Part shown: positions 23,002-33,360 of the stretch, piece by piece | How positions within the stretch are numbered: position 1 is the first letter of the stretch | Layout: the number at the start of each line of letters is the position of its first letter | Source of the DNA: Marasmius tenuissimus | Lineage: Eukaryota; Basidiomycota; Agaricomycetes; Agaricales; Marasmiaceae | Length of the DNA stretch: 64,000 nucleotides | Direction: 5' to 3' | Assembly (NCBI GenBank): GCA_029532415.1 | Contig: JAQOTA010000059.1 | Location: forward strand, 496,001 to 560,000 | Made by a program: the position numbers and the translations under genes | The notes under the pieces: generated by a model | The model's database searches: none | What the model saw: the letters and a program-made list of their open reading frames with translations, nothing else | Told to the model about the DNA's origin: nothing

Positions 23002-26000
23002 ATGAATTTCGCCGCAATTGCTCTCCAGATACTACTGTATCTTCCTATATTTGCGTCTGCATCCGTATTCGATCTATCTGATCTCAACTGGACGCTGAAG
23101 AGCAAGAACGGATCAGTTGTAGTTCCTGGTCGAGTCCCTTCACAGGCTCACCTTGATCTAACGAGAGCTGGAGTAATCACAGAGCCTTTGCTGGAAATCA
23201 ACGGTGCGTATTCCAGTGCATATATGAGATGAATGGTGAATCTGATACAATCCTTCGTCTACAGACTTCACAGAACGCTGGGTCGCCGAGGAGAATTGGA
23301 CTTACACCGCAGACTTATCACCATTCTTTCAAACTGTCAATAGCACCAATTCCGGTCAAACTCTCTTGGTATTCTGGGGAATCGACACGATCGCCAACAT
23401 TGTGGGTTCTCTAGTCTCTCCTGTCGATACACCCCCTCTCTAACGTTTCACCGATTCTCAGACCTTCGCTGGGCAACCCGTCGCTTGGGTCAACAACCAA
23501 TTCCGACACTACGTTTACGATGTCACCCCCCATTTGGCTGCCGGTTCTGGGAACATCACTCTGGATTTCGAGTCTGCGGTGTGGTACGGGTTGAACGTCA
23601 GTAGTAGACCCGATGCAACGTTTTATCCTGGAGGCAACGGCATCGTGCGTTTCCCCCCTCATTCTTCTGAAGGCAAATTAAGTCCCCCTAATTTAACCTT
23701 GTTTGTACAGTTCGAGTACCCAGCAGCTAGACATTACATCCGAAAGATCCAAATCGACTTTGGGTGGGACTGGGTAAGTTGTCATTTCGCCCGTTTTATC
23801 TTATTTTGAGGTCAGGAACCCTCTAACTCCCATCTCTAACTTACAACCTACAGGGCCCAGCGTTCGTCCCCACGGGAATATTTAAACCGGCTTTCTTGAT
23901 AACCCTGTCCAACTCATCCAACTCATCTGACATTGACACCGCTGACCCTGGCGCACCAACGAACGACCTCGTCTTCATCGAAGAATCCTCAGTGGACATA
24001 TACAAAGAAGGCTCCAACTTTACCGTTCCACCGAACCAATCCGCGGATTGGGTTCTCAACATCACTTTGGGTATTCGGTCTGCAGCTGCGACGGTCGACG
24101 CTCCCTCGTTGACGTTGGCGTTACCAGAACTGGGGTTGACGTCTGGTCCGATTAGCCTCCCACCCTTGACTGGAACGGCGAATGAAACCCAATTTGTGGA
24201 CGTTCAGTGGAAAGTACCCGACTCTGCGCCGAAGAGATGGTACCCACACAACTTGGGAACACCACAGTTGTACAATTTGACGGGAACACTCAGTTTCGGC
24301 GGTGCTTCGAATTCGAATGTCAGTTTCACGATGAGAACCGGGTTCCGGACGATCCGGCTCGTGCAGGCGCCTGTTCCCCAGGCGGATGTGACGGGGAGGG
24401 GGGTTCAACCTGGTGATCAGTGGCATTTTGAGGTGAATGGGAGGGAGTTTTATGTGATGGGGACGAATTTGGTGCCGTTTGATCCGTTTTATGCGAGGAC
24501 GACGACGGAGCAGGTGAGGTGGGTGTTGGAGAGTGCGGTTTTGAGTGGGCAGAATATGGTATGTCTATTGCCTTCCCTTACCCTTTTTTTTTCTGTTGTA
24601 CTCAGATGGATCAATTACCAGCTTCGCGTATGGGGAGGAGGGATGTATCAACCTTCCGATCGGACGAGCTCTGGAGGCGTATACGATTTCTATAATCTCT
24701 GCGACGAGTTGGGCATCTTCGCTTGGTCAGAGTTTTTGTTCTCGGACGCGTTGCAGCCGATCAACGATTTCATGTTGGAGTCGATTGAGCCTGAGGTGAG
24801 GCAGAATGTGAGGAGGGTGAATAAACATCCGAGTGTTGCGCAGTGGGCTGGGGGGAACGAGATTGAGGGGATTGCGATTTCGACGAATACGTCGTTGGAT
24901 AATGGGACGATTTATTTGGATCAGGTGGGTGGTTTTTTTTTTGGGCCGTGTGGATGGGACTTGTTGTGCTGATAATGGTCTTTGCAGTTTGTGTTCTTCT
25001 TCCAGGAGTTCCTTCATGATTTGACCGTGGAGGAGACGAGATCGGTATGTTGGTGTTGGATTCTACTCCTTGGAGCGATCCTGAAGTGCTTCTTGGATAG
25101 GTTCCGTACACCGACTGTTCTACGAACAATGGACTGCTTAGCCTGGATCCTTATATCTTGAGGCTCAATAACAAGACCGATGGGGAGCTGTACGGGAATG
25201 CTGGTTGGTGATATCTCAATGCTTCGTTCATATCTATGATGCTGATGCACTTCTGACAGAGCGTTTTGACTATGATGCGACCCATGCGTTCGACTATGGT
25301 ACTTATCCCGTTGCTCGGTGAGTCAACGATGTCATAGAACTTTTTCGACGGTGCTCTAATCATACAAATAGATTTGTGAACGAGTTTGGGCAAGTCGTTC
25401 CCTCCCGGTGATAGCGAGAGATGTCGACTGACCGTCTTCTCTAGATTCCACTCCATGCCGTCCTTCTACACCTGGCAAGAAGTCCTCACCGAACCCGAAG
25501 ACTACTTCTTCAACTCGACCGTCGTCATGTCTCGAGACCACCACCCCCCAGCTGGCGGCCTCGCATTCCCCAACCCCAACGCCCCCGAAGGTCAACGTGA
25601 AATGACAGAAGCCGTAGAACTGTGGCTCCCCCGCCCAGGAGACGACAAGTCGAACGAAACTTTCGCTCAATGGTGTTACAGCACGCAAGTCTTCCAAGCT
25701 CTGACTATCACATCCGAGATTGCTTGGTACCGTCATGGGGCTGGACAACCGGAGAACAATCTAGGAGCGATCGTATGGCAGTTGAACGATATCTGGCAAG
25801 GTGTCAGTTGGTCGAGTGTCGAGTACTCGGGGAGGTGGAAGGTTTTGCATTACGGGGAGGTACGGGCGTTTGCGCCTGTGATCATACACCCATTTTGGAC
25901 GGTGTCGAACCAGAGCTTGGAGGTGCTCGTTATTTCGGATCGGTGGGAGGACGTTTCGGGGAGTGCACAGTTGACGTGGTATGATTGGGAGGGGAAGGTG

Positions 26001-26706
26001 GTGAATACGAGCACGCATGAGTTTACGGTTCCGAGTTTGAATAATTCGAGGATTTTGGAGCAGCAGGGGTTGGAGACGATTTTGCCGGAGGGGAGGAATG
26101 AAACGGATGTGTGGATGCTTTTGAATTTTACTGCGCAGGTGGATGGGAAGACGGTTACGAATGAGAATTATGTGGGTTTCTTTTTCTTTTTTTTTTGTGC
26201 TCTAGTGTTCTTCGGCCGCTGATTGTAATCTTGCTCCCTACAGTTCACACCTACGTCGTTGGCGAATGCGACGCTGAAGGACCCTCAGATTGCTGTAACG
26301 CGGAATGATGATCTCACGTTCGTCCTATCCGCGAAGGCAGCTGTTGCGCCATGGACGTGGATCGAGCATCCGTTCGGTACAGTTGGCCATTTCGTTGATG
26401 CAACCACTGGCGTTCCGTCGAATGGATTCTATCTGATTCCTGGTATTGATCGCACCTGTACGTTTCGCTCGTCTGTCAGTTGATGGGCTGTGATCTGACT
26501 TTGGAACAGTGAAATTCATCCTGAACCCATCTGTTTCGAAGGTGCAAGATCCGAACAAGGATGATTTCATTGTTAGATCTTTGTGGAATAGTACGGTTGC
26601 TCCGTCGACTGAATCGGTGGAGTCGGAGTCTGTTGTGGCTCAGGATCTGGATATGACGGGAGATTCGTTTGTGGGGGAGGTGCAGATTGCGGTCATGCCC
26701 CCGTGA
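23002..26706 (+). CDS. Secreted beta-mannosidase (glycoside hydrolase family 2)
   Basis: Hydrolyses terminal beta-linked mannose from manno-oligosaccharides. Thirteen exons (23002-23203, 23265-23401, 23462-23644, 23711-23773, 23854-24558, 24622-24924, 24988-25044, 25101-25203, 25260-25317, 25372-25389, 25445-26171, 26244-26457, 26510-26706) sum to 988 residues. A hydrophobic signal peptide covers about residues 1-20. GH2 landmarks are WTLKSKNGSVVVPGRVPSQAH, FGWDWGP, GTNLVPFDPFYAR, the LRVWGGGMYQ loop, acid/base Glu510 in WAGGNEIEG and nucleophile Glu608 in VNEFGFHS. Many NxS/T sites fit a secreted glycoprotein. Exon 10 has only 18 nt and is followed by a GC-AG intron (25390-25444); the nucleophile Glu lies in that micro-exon. 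I prefer the ATG at 23002 because it starts the signal peptide directly. Confidence 0.92.
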
Positions 26707-27146
26707 TTGGTTTCTTCTTTTTTAGCGTTGTAATTTATGGGGCTTTGCTCTTCTGTCGTAACATGTTGTGTCACTGTGTCCTGTGTAATGACTGCAATCG
26801 AATCGCTTTTTTTGTTGTTCAAACGTTCACTCTGGACTAAGTCCGGCAAGTCAATACGAGTGCCCGCAGCCGTAAGAGTCAGCCTAGGGGAGACTAGCAA
26901 GTCAATATCGCTGACCACCGGACTACAGTTTCCCCTAGTTTCCCCTGGTATACATACAATACCAAAGTTCTTCCGACGGCCCGAAGCCGCAAAACCCGAA
27001 GGAGTTCAAACTCTAGTCGATTAGATAAGATCGCTAATTTTTGCTATTTTATTCCATGACTCGTTTCCAAATTTTGAACTGTCCCTTCACGCCCTCCACC
27101 TCTAACATTTACGGACGGAAATCGAATCCTCTGAGTCCCTGCTGAA
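26707..27146. other. Intergenic, nothing recognised
   Basis: About 440 bases: the 3' flank of the beta-mannosidase and the promoter of the aminotransferase. No motif stands out. Confidence 0.4.
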
Positions 27147-28687
27147 ATGTGGAAATCTGTCGGGAATGGTGTACTGGAAGGTGCCTCTAAGGTTGGGGAC
27201 ATCGATGTGCGTCAAGCTTTCATGTTTCCTTCATTCAGATCGCTGACCGTACTTCTAATAGCCCTCAAAGTTGACTATTACCACTAGCGAGACTCTGAAG
27301 CCTATTCCTCTGCCGGAGACTTTGACATTTGGAGCGGTTCGTGTTATGAAGCTGGCTCAGACGTGCTTTTTGGCGGCTCAAGACCTACTTCCATAGACGA
27401 AAACTGACCATATGTTGGTCATCGCTTTCGATCCTGAAAACGGCTGGAATGCACCGGAGATCAAACCGTATGGACCTTTCAGCTTGGATCCCTGCTCAAG
27501 CGTGTTCCACTATGCCACGAGTTTGTTCGAGGGGATGAAGGTATGAGATATCGGTCTTGTTCTGGTAGACCGTAGGGAGATTGCTCACGATTGGGAAACA
27601 AGGCTTACCTAGGGCCCGATGGAGAACCGCTTCTTTTCCGACCAGAGATGAACATGTCGCGAATGGAGAAGTCGGCAGAACGTGTGGCTTTACCTGTATG
27701 TCGTCCCAACAAGGCAGACGATAATTTCCGCTCAGCCCATTCACACGCAACGTAGCCGTTCAATTCTCAAGCCCTGTTGACCCTGATCAAGAAACTTGTC
27801 GTTTTGGAGAAGCGATGGATCCCTAAAGAACCTGGTTACAGCTTGTACCTTCGTCCTACGATGATTGGTACTCGTCCGTGTGAGTTTTGGACTTTTCTGT
27901 ACGCGATTCGTTTGGAAGGTTGATAGTCGTTGCAACTAGCTTTGGGAGTGACTGCATCTGATTATGCACTTCTCTACGTCATCTGCACGCCTGCAGGTCC
28001 TTTCTTCAAGGGACCATCGACGGACCTTTCCCTTTCAGCGGTGAACGAGACCGTACGTGCATGGCCCGGAGGACATGGGGGCCACAAACTCGCAGTGAAC
28101 TACGGTCCTGGATTTGGGCCGTTGAGGGAGGCTAATAGTCAGGGCTATAACCAAGTTCTTTGGTTACTGGGCGATAAAATTACCGAGGCGGGGGCGATGA
28201 ACTTCTTCGCTGTTGTGAAACGGGACGATGGAGGTACGTTGTTCGTGATCTTGTTCGGTAAACACGACAGAACGTGGACTCTGGTGCTTTTACAGATCTC
28301 GACCTTATAACACCACCTCTGGATGGCACGATTTTGCCCGGTGTAACGCGTCAGTCTATCCTTGACCTCGCGAATGCTCACACGGAAGGAAAATCGCATC
28401 TGCCGAACGTCCCGTCGTCGCAGAAGTTGTATACCCATGAGCAGGACCTCACTATGACCTACCTCCGGCTGTGGCACGATGAGGGGAAGCTCTTGGAAAC
28501 GTTTTGCGTGGGTACTGCTGTCATTGTTGGTTCTGTCACAAGAATCGGTCAGGACGGCAAAGACCTGATTATTGACTCGTCGAAAGCGGGGATCTCATGG
28601 ACAGATGCTTTCCGAAAGCGTTTGACTGACATTCAGCTTGGGAAGTTCAAGTACGAGGGCTGGGCCGTTCCGTGTGCTGAGGCTTGA
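27147..28687 (+). CDS. Branched-chain-amino-acid aminotransferase
   Basis: PLP enzyme (fold type IV) that reversibly transfers the amino group between Leu/Ile/Val and 2-oxoglutarate. Exons 27147-27206, 27262-27336, 27397-27540, 27603-27695, 27756-27879, 27940-28233 and 28296-28687 give 393 residues. Motifs are SSVFHYATSLFEGMKAYLG, RPEMNMSRMEKSAERVALP, YLRPTMIGTRPSLGV, the lysine region GGHGGHKLAVNYGPG with candidate Schiff-base Lys215, QVLWLLGD.ITEAGAMNFF and DGTILPGVTRQSIL. The N-terminus lacks an obvious mitochondrial presequence, so a cytosolic form is likely. The donor after CGTCCGT (27879) is chosen because it gives the conserved RPSLGV. Confidence 0.92.
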
Positions 28688-28958
28688 GTAAGGGGTCGAG
28701 ACGAGTGTAAAAAAATAACAAAGTAGTGTTTACCGTGTATCTAGCTTTCGGTTGAGGCAACTGGACTGCTTATCGCTCACGTTGCGAGCTTTTCTTACGT
28801 TCATTAGTCGGACATTTTGTGGACGCGTACAGTCGCGTCGCGACTGATGGTCCGTGCGCCGTATCGCAAACTCGCGCGCCCACGTGCTTCACAGTTGGCA
28901 CATCACGTCACCTCGCTCCTCGCTGGTTGTTCTCGAACCTCCACCTCCTAGCCCCCCC

Positions 28959-30403
28959 ATGCTCACCTCACGTCCAATATCTCGCAATGGAGATGGAATG
29001 CCGCGTTTTGGAGGAACTAAAACTCCCGGAAGGGGTCTTCAGAACGAGAATGCCATCCGCAACGCCCCAATGACCCTCGGGAAAGGCAAAGCCAATATCC
29101 CTCAGACGCCTTTTCAGACTAAAGGAATGAGTAAGTAAATTTATTGTTTCTATTGTACTCTCCGATTTGCTCATCTGTATCACAGAAGGCGACTTCAAGG
29201 ACGGTCCTCAGACGGGCAAAGGAAAAGCACCTATTCAACTGAATACAATATCACGACCATTCCTCGATAAAACGCCGTTCCCGAATCGCATCATATCACT
29301 TCAGAACCAAACGCCTTTTCAGAGAGACTTGTCGGAGACTCCAGACTCCGCTCAGAGGCCCAGTTCGACTCGCAAACACATACGATTGCCTCGGCATTCC
29401 CAGAAATTCGAGACGCCACTAAACACAAAGCACCACTGGGACATTAGCGACGACGAATTGGAACTAGCTGCACCGATAGCTGTTCCGGAAGTGGTTGAGG
29501 TCAAGGACGATTATGATGAGGTTGAATACATGGCACCCAACACCCTTGGTATGTCGTCTACCTTTGTCTACCGTGGAATGACTCGATATTAAAATGCAAT
29601 AGATCTTCCGTACCAACCGCCTTTTGATCTACAACTTCCGAACTATAGGGAGGTCGGTCAGATGTTGATGGGGCTCTCTCGGAATCTGGCACTTGAAGAG
29701 CCACAGCCGCTGGCTGAAATTTCACTGAGGATAGAAGACATTCGACAGGTTTCTTGGGATATGATACCTCTCCCAGAGCTCGGTATGTTCTCGTCTTGGT
29801 ACTTTGCCGCGTGGAGACAGCACCTGACATGATGTGTGCCTTGCAGAGGACGATGACCCGTTTCGCGTCCCTCGTAAGAAAGAAATACCAGCAACAAAGT
29901 CCGGTAAAACGGCACCAGCCCGCTCAGCAAAACCTGTTCCGGTCCCCAATATCACACGCACACGCTCTATCCCTCCGTCTACTCGCCCACAAATCTCGCG
30001 TCCCGCTACGTCGGCCTCCACTGCTCGGCCAGCCCCTCATGTACGAGCAGCATCGACTTCTGCCTCTACATTCACCGTCCGTACTGTGCCTAGAAATGTA
30101 CCCAAAGCCACGCCAGCTACTAGTTCCAAGCCTCCTGTCAGGCCTTCCGCTGTCGCCACTTCCAAAACAACCGCATCATCCCGTAGACCAGCCACCTCCG
30201 CCTCCACATACAAACCATCTGTATCAGCTGCCCCTCGACCGGGTTCCATTAAAGCCGCCTTAACCACAGGTCCAACGCGCTTATCACAACGCCCCGTCGC
30301 CGCTCAAAGAACGATTAATAGCAAATCTGCAGATGCGGATCTTATACCGTTCAAAGTCGATGCGACAAAGGATGTTGGGGACGATTTCTTGTTCGATGTG
30401 TGA
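28959..30403 (+). CDS. Putative securin (Pds1/Cut2-like separase inhibitor)
   Basis: Exons 28959-29130, 29186-29548, 29603-29782 and 29847-30403 give 423 mostly disordered residues. I infer securin from the layout: a basic N-terminus with TP sites (TPFQTKG), an RxxL destruction-box candidate (RPFL, Arg81) in SRPFLDKTPFPNR, a central acidic element DEVEYMAP that resembles DIEYMPP of fission-yeast Cut2, and a second acidic element LEDDDPFRVP resembling its SDDDPIQFP. A Pro/Ser/Arg-rich tail ends GDDFLFDV. No canonical KEN box is seen (NEN is present). Such proteins hold separase inactive until APC/C-driven destruction at anaphase. A decayed second copy lies at about 43630-44990. The assignment rests on short motifs; a generic disordered protein remains possible. 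Confidence 0.55.
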
Positions 30404-30953
30404 TCCACTCTGGTATGTGCATTCGACCTCCGAAACACTTGTTCCGCCGAGAGCGTCGATAGGCTATGCTTAATGAAAATGATGTACGATGTCTGTATCT
30501 TCTAGTTCGAATGATAACTCGGGCCAGCTGCGACAGAGGTGCTATGTCTACTCTCTGTGCCTATGCTCGGCTTGGCTCACAGTTTTACCTGCGTGATACC
30601 AAACCTTTTTTCTGATCCACCGGCCGTCGTGATCGCCACGGGGACTGATGTTGAAACCTACATACATATGTCACTTGGAGCCGGGAGGGAAGCCAAACTG
30701 AATGTCTTGGCCCCGCGGGAGCGTGTTGATTGCTGTCGGCTTCTCAGCATCAAAGCACTGCTGACAATCGTGGCATGACGATTCCGAACTGGATTTATTG
30801 AACTTTGGTTTGCCCAACTTCGAAGCTACATATAAGTAGGTTAGTTGACGGCATCAGACCATGGGTGGTTATATATACGCCCGACATCGTTTTTCAACCG
30901 GCACACTGAGTTGATTGCGAGCGTACCCTCGTTCACCCCCTTCGATTTGACCC
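30404..30953. promoter_or_regulatory. Intergenic with TATA-like element at 30869-30877
   Basis: About 550 bases between the securin-like stop and the DUF6534 start. GGTTATATATACGCCCG, about 80 bases before the ATG, is repeated almost exactly before the second DUF6534 copy (45420-45428), so it is the likely core promoter. Confidence 0.55.
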
Positions 30954-33049
30954 ATGGATGGCCCTCCGAGTGTGGCGACCTTGTGAGTCTCGTTTCCGTG
31001 CCTCATCCCCGTACATCTGAAGCTGATCATCGTGGTGGGCCAATAGATACGGACCTTTTTTCATAGGCGTGTTCCTCAGCACAATCTTATACGGGGTGAG
31101 CTACCTCTATCTCAGAAATCATCTTCACCACTGCTGATTTGTGCCGCAACCCTGGGTTTGTAGATTACACTGATCCAGGTCCGTAGTCTGCTCCCATGCA
31201 CTTCTCACGTCCGCTAACCAGCGTGCTAGACGGTAATTTATTTCCAAAGATCCAACAGGTACGTGGACCTCTGTGTTCTGTTGTAACGCTCCCTGAAAAT
31301 GGTGGTGCATAGGGACCGGGCATGGATCAGATACTTTGCAAGTGTTCTCATAGCATTGGGAGAGGATGTTGAGATGCTGACGATGATCGCTGCCCTCTCC
31401 GCAGGTAATCTACCTGCTGGTCGCAGAAACCGTCTGCACGGCGCTGTTCTTTGTGATGATATATGACCCTCTGGTTCTAAAGTCCGGTGAGTCCCCAAGA
31501 TTTGCGCACGCGAGTCCTTCCCGCTGCTTATTCTGTTGGTTATAGGCAAGCCCGAAATTCAAGTAACATCTCCCTACCGTTCGTTGTTCCAATAGAAACT
31601 CGGTTCCTGCATTGACCTGAAATCTTTCCGATTTACCGAACAGTCCTTCGAACCGGTGAGCGGTTCATCTTGCGCCTCTCTTCGTGGTTGAGACTTACAT
31701 TTCTCCACCAAAGATGGTCCGATAACGGTAAGACCTTATGCATCGGAATCTCGAGAAGACACGGAAAATAACGCAATGCTCCCAGGCTCTAATAGCTGCC
31801 CCAGTCCAACTCTTCATGGCCTGGAGAATCAAAATCATCAGCGGTTCCAAGCTTCTGTCGGCTGCCATTTCCATATTGTCGCTTTGCTCTCTGGGTAAAA
31901 CTCCTTGTTACTCCCGTCGTCGATTAACCTTTTCATTTGTCGTTATCTTTAACAGCCGGAGGCATATGGGTGGGAGTATCCGTATCGCAAAAACCCAACT
32001 GGCAGGACTTCGAGCTCTTCAGGGCGGCGCCTGGTACCTGGCTAGTTACTGCAGCCGCCGCGGACGTGCTGATCGCTGCAAGCTTGGTTTACTTTCTCGT
32101 CAGTCTTCTCATCTTCTCTTCGTTTATGATCTTCACATCCGACTTACCGTGGGTCTGGCTCACTGATAGATGAGACGAAAGACCACATTCGTGTCGACCA
32201 ATGACCAGATAGATCGTATCGTGCGACGTAAGTGATCGGCAAGTGGTGTAACAAAGAATACTCTGGACTGATTCTTACCATTGTGCGAATTGCTGCCAGT
32301 GACTGTACAAACAGGCACCATAACAGCAGTTGCTGCTTTGACGGATGCTATAGTCTTTCTGTCTGTTCCGGTATGTCTCTTTTGGTCAAATATGCTCTCT
32401 ACTGAATCTCATGGTCGTTGCATGGAATTTTGCAGCACACCACAATGTACGCAAGCAATCCTTGTTGCCTTGACCCATCTGGCTGATTGATGGCTACAGA
32501 TTCTTCATCTGGGACTTGAGTTTGTCCAAGCTATATAGTAACTCCGTGTTGAGTTCGTGAGTGGTGCCAGAAAATCCCTCGACTACGATCTTTCTCACTC
32601 ACGATCTCTGGTTGTCATTACAGATTGAATGCTCGAGGATGGGGAGCCAATGGCAGCCAGGGGGCCCCGACCAGTGTGCTGTTCGCGACAAACTATTTCA
32701 CGTCCGACTCCTCTGGCACCAACGGTCCGAGAACACCTGTAAGTATATCCAGTTTTCTGTATAGAACTAGTTCCGCTCACGGGAACCAGGCGAGCGGTCA
32801 GACGCATACGGTGAGTTGTTTAAATGCCTCTCTATAGGCCAAACGTACTGGATCCTGATTCCGTTCCCATCATAGACTGTATCACACCTCCCACATTCAC
32901 GCTCGGGAGCCTCGGAGGACATAGAACTTGGGATTCCCCGTGATAGTTTGCGGTCGGAAACCGACGCTACAAAGGATGTAGAGTCTCCAACGGATACAAG
33001 GGAAGAAGTACATGTAAGATTCCCGCCATCGGGTGCGGGAGGCGTCTAG
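30954..33049 (+). CDS. DUF6534 seven-helix membrane protein, copy 1
   Basis: Agaricomycete membrane-protein family of unknown function. Eighteen exons sum in frame to 348 residues: 30954-30982, 31047-31095, 31164-31178, 31230-31258, 31313-31337, 31405-31486, 31546-31578, 31645-31656, 31714-31727, 31786-31894, 31956-32098, 32170-32227, 32300-32370, 32436-32446, 32500-32556, 32624-32738, 32790-32810, 32876-33049. Hallmarks are YGPFFIGVFLSTILYG, VIYLLVAETVCTALFFVMIYDPLVL, APVQLFMAWRIKII, and the domain end LTVQTGTITAVAALTD...HTTIFFIWDLSLSKLYSNSVLSSLNAR. Four exons are only 11-15 nt, and the intron at 31338-31404 is GC-AG (GCAAGT donor). All this is conserved in the second copy (45505-47568). The hydrophilic C-terminal tail begins with GWGANGSQG. 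Confidence 0.85.
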
Positions 33050-33360
33050 CTTAATGATTGTAATATTATTATAATTCGTGATCTGTACAATAAGAAGGTC
33101 CCATAAGGTTCGTGAAGACCCATTCAGTTTAGGTGGTGGTGACGAGCGGTGATGAAAGAACATTGTTAATAGACCGCGGGACGATCATTGCTGTACGGTG
33201 GCTTCCAAATCAGAACGGTCTTTGGATCTAGAACATGTCGCGTCGATTTTGACAATCAAGCAACACAGTGGTTTGCCGCTCGACCATGATGTCTCGAGGG
33301 AATAGCAATAGTGTTTGTTGCGTCGTGCTCCCAAGCGCGCTCAAGTCTCACACGGGGCAA

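Larger units (their letters stand above)
28870..33360 (+). repeat. Segmental duplication, left copy (securin-like + DUF6534)
   Basis: Aligns by eye with 43630-47880 in the same order and orientation, including the 5' flank of the securin-like gene (CACGTGCT...CACGTCACCT / CACGTGCT...ACGTCACCTTT) and about 300 bases after the DUF6534 stop. Boundaries are approximate. Confidence 0.85.

Noticed and set aside
29100..29130. NEN as a KEN degradation box in the securin-like protein
   Set aside because: The Lys is absent; only the RPFL D-box candidate is reported.
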